From Streptomyces sp. NBC_01231 (GTDB lineage Bacteria; Actinomycetota; Actinomycetes; Streptomycetales; Streptomycetaceae): a stretch of 64,000 nucleotides of DNA. Positions 1 through 9,486 of the stretch are shown here, piece after piece. Every line of letters starts with the position of its first letter. Position 1 is the stretch's first letter. The notes beneath the pieces are model-generated. The model was not told where the DNA came from. It did no database searches and worked only from the letters and a program-made list of their open reading frames with translations. The stretch lies in contig CP108521.1 of assembly GCA_035999765.1 (NCBI GenBank), forward strand, positions 5,456,001 through 5,520,000, written 5' to 3'. Both the position numbers and the translations under genes were made by a program.

Positions 1-8
1 GTGCCGAG

Positions 9-2372
9 ATGGAGACGACACGCAACTGGCTGCTCCCCGCGCTGCTCGCGACCGGACAGATCGCCTGGCTGTGGCCCGGAGCCGGCTTGGCCGGCGCGGA
101 CGTGCCCGGGGCGACGGCACTCGTCGCCGTGCTGGGCGCGGTGGTCGCGGAGACGGCCGCGCTGGGCCGTCGACGGCAGGCGCCGGTCCGGGCCCTGGTC
201 TGGTCCCTATGCGCTCTCCTGCTGGGCCAGGTGGCCTGGCAGGACGGCCACTTCGGGGTGGGTACGCCGGTCGCGCTGTATTCGGTCGCGGTCCGCTGCC
301 CCGTGTCCGTGACCGTACGCGCGGTCGCCGCGGCCGTGGCTGTCGAGTGGCTCCTGTCCCTCATCCACGTCGGGGTCCGACCCTCGCTCGCCTCGGAGTG
401 GGCGCTCGGCGCGCTCCTGTACGTCGTCTGCGCGGGGCTCGGTGAGGCCCGACGGCAGTGGCTCAAGGGGCGCTCGCTCGCGGCCCGTCGGCTGGTCGGC
501 GCGGAGCAGGCCCGGCGGCGGGCGGGCGACACCGAACGGCAGCGTCTGGCCCGCGAACTCCACGACGTGAGCGCCCATCACCTGACGTCTGTCGTCATCA
601 CGGCCGACGCCGCACGACGACTCGCCGCCCGCAGGCCCGAGTTGACGGCCGAGGCGCTGTCGTTCGCCGAACGCACCGGCACCAAGACCCTGACGGCGTT
701 GCAACGGCTCGTCGGACTGCTGCGCGACGTCGACCATCCGGATCCACGTCCGATGACCGCGCGCATCGAGGAACTCATTGCCGGATTCGGCCGGTTGGGG
801 CGTCCGATCGATGCCGTGCTCCCCGGCGACCTGGCCGGTCCGGCGGCCGAGGCGGTCCACGGGATCGTCCGTGAGGCCCTGACGAACGCCCTGCGGCACG
901 CCCCGGGTTCCGCCGCGCACGTCAGCGTCCTGCGCGGGGAGGGTGTCCTGGAACTGACCGTCGACAACGCTCCCCCGCGCGGCTCGGCACCGGACGGCGT
1001 CGACGGACTGGGGTCGGGACGTGGCGTCGCGGGGATGAAGGAGCGGGCCGCGGCCGTCGGTGGGGAACTGACGGCCGGGCCCGCCCCCGACGGTGGCTGG
1101 CGGGTCCGGGCCACGCTGCCGGACGTCACAGGACCGTGGGGTCCGCCCGAGGGCGCGGGCCGGCGCGGCGTCCTGCGGGAACAGCGGCTGGTCGACCCCG
1201 CGCTGGTGTTCGCGGCCACGCTCCTTCCCCTGGTGTTCGCCCTGGTCACCGTCGAGGAGTGGACAGGCGCGAGCCTGCGCGCCGCGGTGCCCGGCCTGCT
1301 CGTCGTGGCCGCGCTGCTGACCGCTCACGCGGTGCCGCTGCTGTGGCGGCGGCGTGCCCCGTGGGCGGCGTTCCTCGGCGTGCTGGCCACGTCGTGGTTG
1401 TGGCCGGCGGCGGTCGCCGGGGCCGAGCTGCCGTCGCGGGTGTCCGAGTTCTTCGCCGGCGGAGCGCTCGTTGAGCTGCTGGCGGTCTACGCGGTGGCGG
1501 TCTACGGCCGGGGAGCCGCCCGTACCTGGCCCGCGTGGTGTGCTGCGGCGGTCTCGCTCTCCGGGACCCTTGTCGCGACGGCGGGCGCGGACGGCGAGTT
1601 GTCGGGCGAGGGCTCGATGGGGCCCACCGCCGTGGTGATGTCCGTGGCGTTGGCCGTGGTGCTGGCGGTCGTGTTCGCCGGCCTGTGGGGTGCCGGGCTC
1701 GCCGTGCGGCGCCGCCGGCTGCGGATCCTGGCCTGGGACGACTTCGCGCTGGCCGGCGCGCTGTGGCACGCGGAACGGGCCGCGGACGCCGAACGGGGCC
1801 GGTTGGCGACGAAGGTGCGCGATGCCGTCCTGAACCCCACGGCGGCACTGGTCGAACAGGCCCGGCAGGGGCGGTTGGACGAGGTGGCCGCCGGGGCCCG
1901 GTCGGCCCTCGCAGCCATGCGCGAAGTCCTGCACAGCCTGGGCGAGTCGGAGGATGACGGGCAGGGGCTCGCTCCGGCGCCCACCCTCGCGGACCTCGAC
2001 ACGCTGTGCCGGACCGTGCACGCGGCCGGGCGCGACGTGAAGCTGCGGGGCCTGCCGGAGGCCGCGCGGGAACTGCCGCCCGCCGTGGCCCTGTCGACGT
2101 ACCGCATCGTCGAGGCGGCGCTCGGCGCGGGTGATCAAGGGCCGGTGCGGGTCACGCTGAGGCGACGGCGGGACGCCCTGCGCGTCACGGTGTCGGGCGT
2201 ACCGCTGGCCGTGACCGGACCGGTGGCCGAACGCCTGAAGGTGCAGGTGGGGACCAGGACGACAGGGATCGGCCGTATCACTCTCGAACAGGCCGGTATC
2301 GTACGGGCGTTGCTGTCGATCCGGCCGAGTCCGGCGCCCGTCCAGGAGGTGTCCCCGTCGTCACACGCGTGA
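9..2372 (+). CDS. Sensor histidine kinase with a degenerate second kinase half
   Basis: Membrane histidine kinase of the HisKA_3/NarL type, about 787 aa, expected to phosphorylate the response regulator that follows. The first half has several membrane segments (about residues 10-145), then a dimerization helix with the phospho-acceptor motif RELHDVSAHH (His185) and an HATPase domain with N-box REALTNALRH near residue 280. A second half repeats the plan: hydrophobic segments at about 395-560, then a helix ATKVRDAVLNP where the acceptor His is lost, and a poorly conserved ATPase-like tail. Family kinases usually have one such unit, so this is a tandem fusion with a probably regulatory second half. 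The frame is open to the window edge, so the true start could lie upstream. It overlaps the next gene by 4 bp. Confidence 0.88.
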   Translation: METTRNWLLPALLATGQIAWLWPGAGLAGADVPGATALVAVLGAVVAETAALGRRRQAPVRALVWSLCALLLGQVAWQDGHFGVGTPVALYSVAVRCPVSVTVRAVAAAVAVEWLLSLIHVGVRPSLASEWALGALLYVVCAGLGEARRQWLKGRSLAARRLVGAEQARRRAGDTERQRLARELHDVSAHHLTSVVITADAARRLAARRPELTAEALSFAERTGTKTLTALQRLVGLLRDVDHPDPRPMTARIEELIAGFGRLGRPIDAVLPGDLAGPAAEAVHGIVREALTNALRHAPGSAAHVSVLRGEGVLELTVDNAPPRGSAPDGVDGLGSGRGVAGMKERAAAVGGELTAGPAPDGGWRVRATLPDVTGPWGPPEGAGRRGVLREQRLVDPALVFAATLLPLVFALVTVEEWTGASLRAAVPGLLVVAALLTAHAVPLLWRRRAPWAAFLGVLATSWLWPAAVAGAELPSRVSEFFAGGALVELLAVYAVAVYGRGAARTWPAWCAAAVSLSGTLVATAGADGELSGEGSMGPTAVVMSVALAVVLAVVFAGLWGAGLAVRRRRLRILAWDDFALAGALWHAERAADAERGRLATKVRDAVLNPTAALVEQARQGRLDEVAAGARSALAAMREVLHSLGESEDDGQGLAPAPTLADLDTLCRTVHAAGRDVKLRGLPEAARELPPAVALSTYRIVEAALGAGDQGPVRVTLRRRRDALRVTVSGVPLAVTGPVAERLKVQVGTRTTGIGRITLEQAGIVRALLSIRPSPAPVQEVSPSSHA

Positions 2373-3022
2373 TGGTCGTCGACGATCAGGCGGTGGTTCG
2401 CGCCGGATTCGTGGCCATCGTGGACGCCGAACCCGATCTGACGGTGGTCGCCGAGGCTGGTGACGGGGGTTCGGCGGTGTCGCTCGCCGCCACCGAGGCG
2501 CCCGACCTCGTCCTGATGGACATCCGCATGCCCGGCATGGACGGGCTCACCGCGACCCGTCTCATCACCGCGCAGGAGCGCCGGCCGCGAGTCCTCGTCC
2601 TGACCACGTTCGACCTCGACGCCTACGTGTACGAGGCGTTGTGCGCCGGGGCCTCGGGGTTCCTGCTCAAGGACGCCCTGCCCGAGGACCTGCTGTCCGC
2701 GATCCGCGTGGTCGCCACCGGAGAGGCCATCCTGGCCCCTACCGTGACCCGCCGGCTCATCGACACCTTCGCGCAGGGCGCCCCGCGGCCGCCGTCCGTG
2801 ACGGGTGCGCTGTCCTCCCTCACACCGCGCGAGAGGGAGGTGCTGCTGCACATCGCCTCGGGTCTGACGAACGCCGAGATCGGGTCCGCGCTCGGAGTGA
2901 CCACGGGCACCGTGAAGACCCACGTGAACGCCCTGCTGTCCAAGCTGGGCCTGCGGGACCGGGTGCAGGCCACGATCCTGGCGTACGAGAGCGGGCTGGT
3001 CAGGCCGAGCGGAACGGCCTGA
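2369..3022 (+). CDS. LuxR/NarL-family response regulator
   Basis: Two-component DNA-binding response regulator, 217 aa. The receiver domain has an acidic pair near the N-terminus, phospho-acceptor Asp51 in MDIRMPGMDG, Thr80 and Lys101 (FLLKDA). A LuxR-type helix-turn-helix follows at about residues 145-205 (LTPREREVLLHIASGLTNAEI). The GTG start at 2369 overlaps the kinase stop; an ATG one codon later is equally possible. A purine-rich AGGAGG lies near 2345, somewhat far from the start, so translational coupling is likely. Target genes cannot be read from the sequence. Confidence 0.93.
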   Translation: MMVVDDQAVVRAGFVAIVDAEPDLTVVAEAGDGGSAVSLAATEAPDLVLMDIRMPGMDGLTATRLITAQERRPRVLVLTTFDLDAYVYEALCAGASGFLLKDALPEDLLSAIRVVATGEAILAPTVTRRLIDTFAQGAPRPPSVTGALSSLTPREREVLLHIASGLTNAEIGSALGVTTGTVKTHVNALLSKLGLRDRVQATILAYESGLVRPSGTA

Positions 3023-3322
3023 GCGCGGGAGCGGGAGCCACGGGCCGTCGCACGGCGGGGGCGGCGCCAAATGTCTCCTTCAGGACGTCGACTTCGCACT
3101 CCTCGTGCTGAGGGCCGACGAGCTCGGAGAGCGCGGCAGGCGCACGCCGAGCGAACTTGGCACGGCGGGGTGGGCCCGGGAACGGTGACCTCGGCACTCG
3201 GTGTCGGCCCTGACAGCGGCCTCCTCGCCCCCGACCCACCCGCACCGTACGGTGCCGCATCGCCGCATCGCCGCATCGCCGCATCGCCGCATCGCGCCGA
3301 CGCGTTCCGGACCGCCCGCGGC
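3023..3322. other. Convergent intergenic region with an 8-bp tandem repeat
   Basis: This gap lies between the convergent response regulator and lipoprotein genes. No convincing coding sequence is seen. The only clear structure is five perfect tandem copies of GCCGCATC at 3254-3293. Confidence 0.6.
3254..3293. repeat. Five tandem copies of an 8-bp unit
   Basis: Five uninterrupted copies of GCCGCATC, then a partial unit. A simple-sequence tract in a convergent intergenic region, probably of replication-slippage origin and a potential length polymorphism between strains. Confidence 0.95.
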
Positions 3323-4132
3323 TCAGTGGTCGTCGGTGATGGTGGTCGCGATGCCGTTGCTGATCTCGACCTCGGCGGAGAAGCCCTTCTTGGCGGCCGC
3401 CTCCAGTTGGGCCTCGGTGCACTCGACGCCGCCCTCGCCGCCCGGCCCGGTGTTCACGGCATCGCAGATGTCGTCGTAGCCCATGATCTTGGTGTCATCG
3501 GCAACGAGGAACTGCTGCTCGGTGCCCTTCATGTCGGAGACGGTGTACTTGCCCGGCGCCAGGTAGGAGACGTTGCCGAACCAGGTTCCGTCGACGCCCT
3601 TGCCCTTGTTGATGCCCTCGACGACGGTCTCGCGGGAGTCGGAACCACTGCCGGAACCGGAGCCGGTGCCCTGCTGGGTGGCACGTCGCTCGGTCACCAG
3701 GGTCGCGACGCCGTTCTTCATCTCCACGTCGGCGTTGACGGCACCCTTCTTGACGGCCGACTCCAGCTGGTCCACCGTGCACGGCGCGTCCACCTTGGAC
3801 CCCGCCTCACCGCATATCGTGCCGACGCCGTAGACCTCGGTGTCGTCGGCGACCCAGAACTGCTGGTCCTCCTTGCCCGGTACGGACACGATGTACTTGC
3901 CCGGGGCGAGGTAGGTGACCTTGCCGTTCTTGAACGAGCCGCTGACGCCCTTGGAGCTCTTGGAGTCCTTGGAGCTGGACGCCTTCTCCGCGGCCGCCAC
4001 CGGGCTCGCCTTGTCCGCCGGGCTCTTGCCGGACGAGCTGTCGGCGGTGCCGTTCTGGCAGGCCGTCAGCAGCAGTCCGGCGGTGATCGCGGCGGTGGCG
4101 AGGACGGCCTTGCGCAGGTGGCGGTTCTTCAC
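3323..4132 (-). CDS. Secreted lipoprotein with an internally duplicated domain
   Basis: Predicted lipoprotein of 269 aa with no recognised function. The GTG start at 4132 was chosen because GGAAGGA lies about 7 nt upstream and it places a basic N-terminus directly before the hydrophobic signal and lipobox LLLTAC. After a Ser/Lys/Ala-rich linker, the mature protein holds two copies of one domain of about 70-80 residues. Each has a [F/W]xxGxVxYLAPGKYxVS segment, a VADDT segment, a pair of cysteines, and a C-terminal [A/V]xVExxNGxAT strand. The copies are joined by a Gly/Ser linker. The paired cysteines probably form one disulfide per domain outside the cell. Surface binding or sensing is possible but not shown. 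Confidence 0.85.
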   Translation of the reverse strand: MKNRHLRKAVLATAAITAGLLLTACQNGTADSSSGKSPADKASPVAAAEKASSSKDSKSSKGVSGSFKNGKVTYLAPGKYIVSVPGKEDQQFWVADDTEVYGVGTICGEAGSKVDAPCTVDQLESAVKKGAVNADVEMKNGVATLVTERRATQQGTGSGSGSGSDSRETVVEGINKGKGVDGTWFGNVSYLAPGKYTVSDMKGTEQQFLVADDTKIMGYDDICDAVNTGPGGEGGVECTEAQLEAAAKKGFSAEVEISNGIATTITDDH

Positions 4133-4768
4133 GGGAGGTTCCTTCCGAGGTGGGGAGTAGCAAGGAGCCGGCGGCATCTCCGCCGCTCCCCGCTCTGTGA
4201 TCACTATGAGGTCTCCCCGTGCCCGGAGGTCACGCCCGTCTTCCCTTCAGAACACCGCCGTGGCACAGCCGTGACACAGCAACACATCGGCTGCGGAAGC
4301 CAGTTGATCGAACTCACCGTGCGGTGCGCCCGGGTATCGGAAGGGGACGCGCTCGGGTCGTGGCCCGGATGCCACCTCGACGCAAGCGCGCACGGACGAG
4401 CTCGCGTGCGCCATCGGCAACCGCTCCCACTGCACCATCACCAGCACCGAAGCGCGCGCTCCTTGTAGGGCTGAGGAGTCGGCGCGCAGCGCGTCCTCGG
4501 CAGCGTTGTATTCGCCGTTCTCGCATCTTCCCCGCCCCGGTCGGCTGGCGAGACCGCCACCATCAAGGCCTAGGATTTCCGCATTCCGTGGGCGGAATCG
4601 TTGATTCGGCTGCGTTCCCCTTTCCCTTCCGTCCCTGGCGGAACTATGGTCCCCGTAAGGGAAAGTCGAGCAAGCCGGAAAACCGTCAAGCAGCGTGACC
4701 GGTTATTTTAGGACTTTACTGTCCGGAGAAACCGCGTAATCGTTTCTCCGTATCTACGATCGCAAGCT
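4133..4768. other. Long leader/intergenic region before the flavoprotein gene
   Basis: About 640 bp separating two divergently oriented genes. No frame has convincing codon bias; short open frames on both strands look accidental. The last 150 bp are distinctly less GC-rich than their surroundings, which suits a promoter region, and end in the 9-bp inverted repeat listed separately. Confidence 0.55.
4724..4750 (+). promoter_or_regulatory. Perfect 9-bp inverted repeat upstream of the oxidase gene
   Basis: CGGAGAAAC at 4724-4732 is repeated in inverse at 4742-4750 (GTTTCTCCG) with a 9-nt spacer, ending 18 nt before the ATG at 4769. It could be a dimeric repressor operator or an mRNA hairpin. 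No Shine-Dalgarno sequence lies between it and the start codon, so it may control translation. Confidence 0.6.
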
Positions 4769-6823
4769 ATGACCGACATTTCACGGGACAACTCCGCCAC
4801 CCGTGCACGCTGGCAGACGTGTCTCAGGCTCGCCCGCGAACTCCTCCTCGTCGGGCGGGACAACAAAGACCTCAAGCTCGGCTATCTCCACACTCTGATA
4901 GACACGGGCCGCCTCGGCCCCACTCACCATCCGCGCAAAAAGATCCTCATCATCGGCGCCGGCATCACCGGCCTCGTCACCGGCCGATTACTCAAGGACG
5001 CCGGCCACGACGTCACCGTCCTGGAGGCCAACGCCAGCCGCGTCGGAGGACGAATCAAAACCTTCCGCGCCACCAAGCATCACCAGCCCTTCGACGACCC
5101 CGCGCAGTACGCCGAGGCCGGCGCCATGCGGCTGCCCGACTTCCACCCGCTCGTCCTCGCCCTCGTGGACAAACTCGGGCTCGGCCGACGCCAGTTCTAC
5201 AACGTGGACGTCGACCCCTCCACCGGCAGCGGCCCCGACGTCCCCGTCCCCCCGGTGACGTACACCTCCTTCACCGGCCGGACATGGACGTTCGGCGACG
5301 ACAGCCCCGACTTCCGCGAACCCGACAAGCGCGGCAACGCCTGGGTCCGCGCCAACCGCGTCCAGGTGCGGCGTGCCGACTACAACGCCGGTCCCGAACG
5401 AGTCAACGAGGGCTTTCACCTCACCGACGACGAGGTCCGTGCCCCCGTCGTGAAGATGGTCGACGACGCGCTGGAGGCCGTACGCGACTACTACTCCGAC
5501 ATCGTCGACGGGAAGCGCGTCAACAAGCCGGTCGACGAGTGGGTCGAGGGCTGGGCCCGGGTGATCCGCGACTTCGACGGCTACTCGATGGGGGGCTTCC
5601 TGCGTGACCACGCAGGGCTCAGCGACGAGGCGATCGAGGCCGTCGGGACCCTCGAGAACATGTCCTCACGGCTGCACCTCTCCTTCTTCCACAGCTTCCT
5701 GAGCCGCAGCGACATCAACCCCACCGTCCGCTACTGGGAGATACCCGGCGGCAGCTGGCGCCTGCCGCACGCCCTCCACCAGGGCCTGCGCGAGGAGGTG
5801 CGGCTCGGCCACCGCATGATCCGCCTCGAGTACCACGACCCCAGCCGCGACGCCGACCCCGAGGGCACCGGCGCCGTCGGGCCCGACGGCTGGGGCGTGG
5901 CCGTGCAGACCGTCGCCGAGAACGATCCACAGGCCCCGCCGCGCCTGTGGACGGCGGACCTGGCGATCGTCACCATCCCGTTCTCCGCCCTGCGCTTCGT
6001 GGAGATCGTCCCGTCGATGTCGTACAAGAAGCGCCGCGCCATCATCGAGACCCACTACGACCAGGCCACCAAGGTGCTGCTGGAGTTCAGCCACCGGTGG
6101 TGGGAGTTCACCGAGGACGACTGGCGCGAGGAGCTGGACCGCATCTCGCCGGGGCTGTACGAGCACTACCGGCAGGGCGCCGACGCCGACACCGGTCTGA
6201 CGATCGTCACATCGGACACCGGGCCCGCCCTCACGTTCGCCGGCCTGCTCGGGGCCGCCGTCAAGGACAGCGGCGTCACCGAGGAGATGCGGCAGCTCAA
6301 CGGCACCCTGCTGCTGCGCGGCCCCGCCGTCCGCCCCGCCACCCACTGCTTCGGAGGGGGCTCGGCCACTGACAACCCCAACCGGTTCATGTACTACCCC
6401 TCGCACCGGGTCGAGGGCAGCGCCGGTGGCGTCGTCCTCGCCTCGTACAGCTGGTCCGACGACGCCGCGCGCTGGGACTCCATGCGCAGCGCGGAGCGCT
6501 ACGTCTACGCCCTGCGCAACCTCCAGGCCCTGCACGGCCGCCGTATCGAGGTGTTCTTCACCGGCCGGGGCGCCACCAAGAGCTGGGCCCGCGACCCGTA
6601 CGCCTTCGGCGAGGCCGCCATCTACACAGCGCACCAGATGACCAGCTTCCACCTGGACGTCTCCCGGCCCGAGGGTCCCGTGCACTTCGCCGGAGAGCAC
6701 ACCTCCCTCAAGCACGCCTGGATCGAGGGCGCCCTGGAGAGCGCCGTCCGCGCCGCGCTCGCCGTCCACCAGGCCCCGCCGGTCACCGTCCCGGGCCCGG
6801 ACCGGGAGGAGGAGAGCTCGTGA
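4769..6823 (+). CDS. FAD-dependent L-amino-acid/monoamine oxidase-like protein
   Basis: Flavoprotein amine oxidase, 684 aa. After an N-terminal helical stretch there is a Rossmann FAD motif IIGAGITG (about 61-68) ending in VLEA (Glu86), then the L-amino-acid-oxidase hallmark AEAGAMRLP. The C-terminal FAD-contact segment reads HFAGEHTS. These features and the length resemble bacterial L-amino-acid oxidases such as Streptomyces L-glutamate oxidase, though no secretion signal is visible. The expected reaction is oxidative deamination of an amino acid to a 2-keto acid with release of hydrogen peroxide and ammonia; the substrate cannot be read. The stop overlaps the next start (GTGA at 6820-6823), so the keto acid probably feeds the downstream decarboxylase. 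Confidence 0.85.
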   Translation: MTDISRDNSATRARWQTCLRLARELLLVGRDNKDLKLGYLHTLIDTGRLGPTHHPRKKILIIGAGITGLVTGRLLKDAGHDVTVLEANASRVGGRIKTFRATKHHQPFDDPAQYAEAGAMRLPDFHPLVLALVDKLGLGRRQFYNVDVDPSTGSGPDVPVPPVTYTSFTGRTWTFGDDSPDFREPDKRGNAWVRANRVQVRRADYNAGPERVNEGFHLTDDEVRAPVVKMVDDALEAVRDYYSDIVDGKRVNKPVDEWVEGWARVIRDFDGYSMGGFLRDHAGLSDEAIEAVGTLENMSSRLHLSFFHSFLSRSDINPTVRYWEIPGGSWRLPHALHQGLREEVRLGHRMIRLEYHDPSRDADPEGTGAVGPDGWGVAVQTVAENDPQAPPRLWTADLAIVTIPFSALRFVEIVPSMSYKKRRAIIETHYDQATKVLLEFSHRWWEFTEDDWREELDRISPGLYEHYRQGADADTGLTIVTSDTGPALTFAGLLGAAVKDSGVTEEMRQLNGTLLLRGPAVRPATHCFGGGSATDNPNRFMYYPSHRVEGSAGGVVLASYSWSDDAARWDSMRSAERYVYALRNLQALHGRRIEVFFTGRGATKSWARDPYAFGEAAIYTAHQMTSFHLDVSRPEGPVHFAGEHTSLKHAWIEGALESAVRAALAVHQAPPVTVPGPDREEESS

Positions 6824-8676
6824 CCGCGATCACCCGCGAGTGCACGGTCGCCCGCTATCTCGCCCTGCGGCTGGCCGAGTTGGGCATCACGCACCTGTTC
6901 GGCGTCCCCGGCAACCACCTCGGCCCGTTCCTGACCACCCTGCGGGCCGAGGGTGACATCGAGTGGGTCGGGACCCCCACCGAGGGCGGCGCCGGCCAGG
7001 CCGCCGACGCCTACGCCCGCATCCACGGCATCGGCGCGGCCGCCGTCACGTACAGCGTCGGCGCGTTCAACCTGCTGGGCGCCTGCGGCGGCGCCAACGT
7101 CGAGCAGGTCCCGCTGGTCGCCGTCAACGCCTCCCCGCCCTACGAGCAGTGGCAGAACTACCGCGCCCTCGGCCTGCTCACCTCCCACATGAGCCTTCGC
7201 CCGGAGAGCAACCTGGACGCCTACCGGCAGGTCACCGTGGACGCCCAGGTCATCTCCAACCCGGGCCTGGCCCCCGGCCAGATCGACGCCGCGCTCACCG
7301 CGTGCCTGACCGAGCGCAGGCCGGTCTATCTGGAGGTCATGGAGGACCTGTGGGACGAGCCCTGTCCCGAGCCCGAGGAGCCGATCCGCCGCCGTGAGCG
7401 GCCGTTCAGCGCGCGCAACCAGGCCATGCTGGACGACGCCGTGAACGCTCTCCTCACCCTGATCGAGGAGCACCCCGGCCCGGACGGCAGGCCCCGCCCG
7501 ATCGTGTGGGCCGGTGAGGAGATCGACCGGTTCGGCCTCGGCGGGCAGCTCACCGACCTGGTGGAGGGCACCGGAGTGCCGTTCTGCACCACCGTCGGCG
7601 CCAAGGCCGTCGTGGACGAGGATCTGCCGCAGTTCCACGGCGTCTACAACGGCCACGCCAGCCACCCGGACGTGCACTGGATCTTCAAGGACTGGGCCAC
7701 CTGCCGGATCGGGCTCGGCGCCTGGTCCACGTCGAAGAACCTCGGCGGCGAGCAGTGCGTCGGCAGCGACTGGGTGATGGCCGCGAAGGGCGGCGTCAGC
7801 GTCGGCACCTCCTACTTCCCCGACGTCCAGCTCGAACAGCTGCTGCCCGCCCTCCAGGACGCGCTGGTGAAGGCCTACGGCTCCGGGGGCCTGGCCGCCG
7901 ACTACTACGCCGAGGCCCACGCCCACCACGGGGCGCCCGACCACCGCCCCGCGGGCCTCCAGGACCACCGCGCCTCCCTCCGCACCGGAGGCGCGCGGTC
8001 CCGGGCCGCCGAACGGCTCACCTACGACGGCGTGTTCGATCGGATCAACCACTTCCTGGGCCACGAGACCCGGCAGAACTGGACGGTCGTCTCCGACGCC
8101 GCGTTCTCCCTCATCGGCTCGATGAACCTGTCCCTGCCCGCGGGTGGGTTCCTGTCGCAGGTCAGCTGGCTGTCCATCGGCTGGTCGGTCGGCGCGGCCA
8201 CCGGCGCCGCGCTCGCCCCCGAGCGCGGGCACGCCCGCCCGATGGTGTTCGTCGGCGACGGCGCCTTCCAGGAGACCTGTCAGGAGATCTCCACCCACAC
8301 CAGGCTCGGACTGCGGTCGGTGGTGTTCGTCATGGACAACGGACACTTCTACGGCGTCGAGCAGATGCTGGTGCACCCGTCCTACTACGCCGAACGGGGT
8401 GCCGCCGGTGCCGCCGACTCGGACGGCGCGGACTTCTACAACGTCCTCCACCCGTGGCACTACGACCGCCTCGCGGCGGTCTTCGCCGGCAGGAAGACCC
8501 CGGCGAACGGGCTCGGCATCGCCGACACCTCCGACCTGGACGCCCTGCTGGCCCGCCTCACCGACCCGACCGACCCGGTCAACGCCGGACCGCTGCTGGT
8601 CCGCGTCCACCTGCACCGGCACGACTACCCGCGAGCGATGGCGTACAAGGTGCCGAAGTCCTCCGCGACGGCCTGA
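6820..8676 (+). CDS. Thiamine-diphosphate-dependent 2-keto-acid decarboxylase-like enzyme
   Basis: ThDP enzyme of the pyruvate/indolepyruvate decarboxylase-acetolactate synthase superfamily, 618 aa, somewhat longer than usual. The N-terminal domain holds the cofactor-activating glutamate in GTPTEGGAG (Glu55), followed by AADAYAR. The C-terminal domain has the ThDP/Mg motif VGDG (479-481) ending about 26 residues later in [10 protein letters not shown] (Asn507). A His/Gly/Ala-rich linker at about 365-400 appears to be an insertion. Coupled by overlap to the amino-acid oxidase, it probably converts the 2-keto acid to an aldehyde or carboligation product. The substrate is unknown. Confidence 0.82.
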   Translation: MTAITRECTVARYLALRLAELGITHLFGVPGNHLGPFLTTLRAEGDIEWVGTPTEGGAGQAADAYARIHGIGAAAVTYSVGAFNLLGACGGANVEQVPLVAVNASPPYEQWQNYRALGLLTSHMSLRPESNLDAYRQVTVDAQVISNPGLAPGQIDAALTACLTERRPVYLEVMEDLWDEPCPEPEEPIRRRERPFSARNQAMLDDAVNALLTLIEEHPGPDGRPRPIVWAGEEIDRFGLGGQLTDLVEGTGVPFCTTVGAKAVVDEDLPQFHGVYNGHASHPDVHWIFKDWATCRIGLGAWSTSKNLGGEQCVGSDWVMAAKGGVSVGTSYFPDVQLEQLLPALQDALVKAYGSGGLAADYYAEAHAHHGAPDHRPAGLQDHRASLRTGGARSRAAERLTYDGVFDRINHFLGHETRQNWTVVSDAAFSLIGSMNLSLPAGGFLSQVSWLSIGWSVGAATGAALAPERGHARPMVFVGDGAFQETCQEISTHTRLGLRSVVFVMDNGHFYGVEQMLVHPSYYAERGAAGAADSDGADFYNVLHPWHYDRLAAVFAGRKTPANGLGIADTSDLDALLARLTDPTDPVNAGPLLVRVHLHRHDYPRAMAYKVPKSSATA

Positions 8677-8690
8677 CGGGCCGGAGCGTT

Positions 8691-8765
8691 CCGAACAATC
8701 CGAACAATCCGAGATCCGAGAGGCCCGAGGGAAACCGAGGGAAACCGAGGGAAACCCGAGGGAAA
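8691..8765 (+). repeat. Short tandem repeats between the decarboxylase and PixA genes
   Basis: Two tandem copies of CCGAACAAT (8691-8708) are followed by four copies of CCGAGGGAAA (8725-8765, one extra C between copies 3 and 4). They fill most of the gap before the AidA/PixA gene and could set spacing, RNA structure or protein binding. Confidence 0.85.
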
Positions 8766-8821
8766 AGGCGCGCTCCAAGGCGGCGCGTCTCAGGAATTCC
8801 CGTATTCGAAGGAGGCAGGAA

Positions 8822-9331
8822 ATGGCTGATCTCAATGTACTGATCGCGTTCGACGCGGCCACGATCGTCGAGCAGAATCCCAACGCGTCGAGGAACCCCG
8901 ACGCGCCGACGTACGTCGACCACCGCCTGATCTACATGACGACGCGCCAGGATCACATCGTCGGCACGTCGGGGGCGGAGTTGAACGTCCGTGCCGAACC
9001 CGGGGACAGCATCAGGTGGCGGGAGACGACGCTGTCGCTCAGCAGCGACTACAAGGCACTGCTGTACAAGTACGTGAGCAGCGACAGCCAGCACGTGCTC
9101 ATCAGGACGCCGGAGATCGAGGTGATCGACGGCATCTATCCGATGCCGAAGGAGGGGAGCGAGGGCAGGCCGGAATTCGTGACGCAGAACTACCAGGATC
9201 ATTACTGGCGGACGACCGTCAGGAGGGTCGGTAAGGTCACGTACCACTTCTCCTTCCAGATCCTGGACCGCCATCGGCAACTGAAGGGGTACTTCCAATG
9301 GGACCCCTTCATCACCATCGAAAATCCCTGA
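8822..9331 (+). CDS. AidA/PixA family inclusion-body protein
   Basis: 169-aa protein of the AidA/PixA family, recognised from the start MADLNVLIAFDAATI, the YVDHRLIYMTTRQD block, GDSIRWRETTLSL, and the C-terminal FSFQILDRHRQLKGYFQWDPFITI. Known members are PixA, the cytoplasmic inclusion-body protein of Xenorhabdus, and quorum-regulated AidA of Ralstonia and Burkholderia, linked to host interaction; their molecular role is unclear. No signal peptide or cysteine is visible. A strong ribosome binding site (AAGGAGG near 8810) precedes the ATG, so it can be translated more strongly than the two enzymes upstream. The 145-bp repeat-filled gap leaves open a separate promoter. A hairpin terminator follows. 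Confidence 0.85.
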   Translation: MADLNVLIAFDAATIVEQNPNASRNPDAPTYVDHRLIYMTTRQDHIVGTSGAELNVRAEPGDSIRWRETTLSLSSDYKALLYKYVSSDSQHVLIRTPEIEVIDGIYPMPKEGSEGRPEFVTQNYQDHYWRTTVRRVGKVTYHFSFQILDRHRQLKGYFQWDPFITIENP

Positions 9332-9342
9332 CGGCCCAGTGA

Positions 9343-9369
9343 GGGCGGCGGCCGGCAGGGCCGCCGCCC
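9343..9369 (+). terminator. Terminator hairpin after the PixA gene
   Basis: GGGCGGCGGCC (9343-9353) pairs perfectly with GGCCGCCGCCC (9359-9369) across a 5-nt loop, 12 nt after the stop codon. There is no T-tract, as is common in Streptomyces. It marks the 3' end of the cluster. Confidence 0.75.
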
Positions 9370-9486
9370 CCACCCGCACAAGCGCGGGAGTGGTGCAGAC
9401 AGGAATCCCGATCGAGGTGCGCACATCGGAAGTGGGCGGATACATCAATCCGGTACGGCTCGGGTACCGGATCCGCCCCGTGATCA

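Noticed and set aside
3254..3293. CRISPR-like array
   Set aside because: Units are 8 bp with no spacers; the same holds for the 14-bp array at 25201 and the 10-bp array at 8725.
4247..4447. Possible small minus-strand gene of 66 codons in the leader region
   Set aside because: Somewhat protein-like composition, but no ribosome binding site and no recognisable family; kept only as intergenic sequence.
6622..8883. A 753-codon minus-strand frame opposite the decarboxylase
   Set aside because: Shadow of the ThDP-enzyme gene; no motif, no ribosome binding site.
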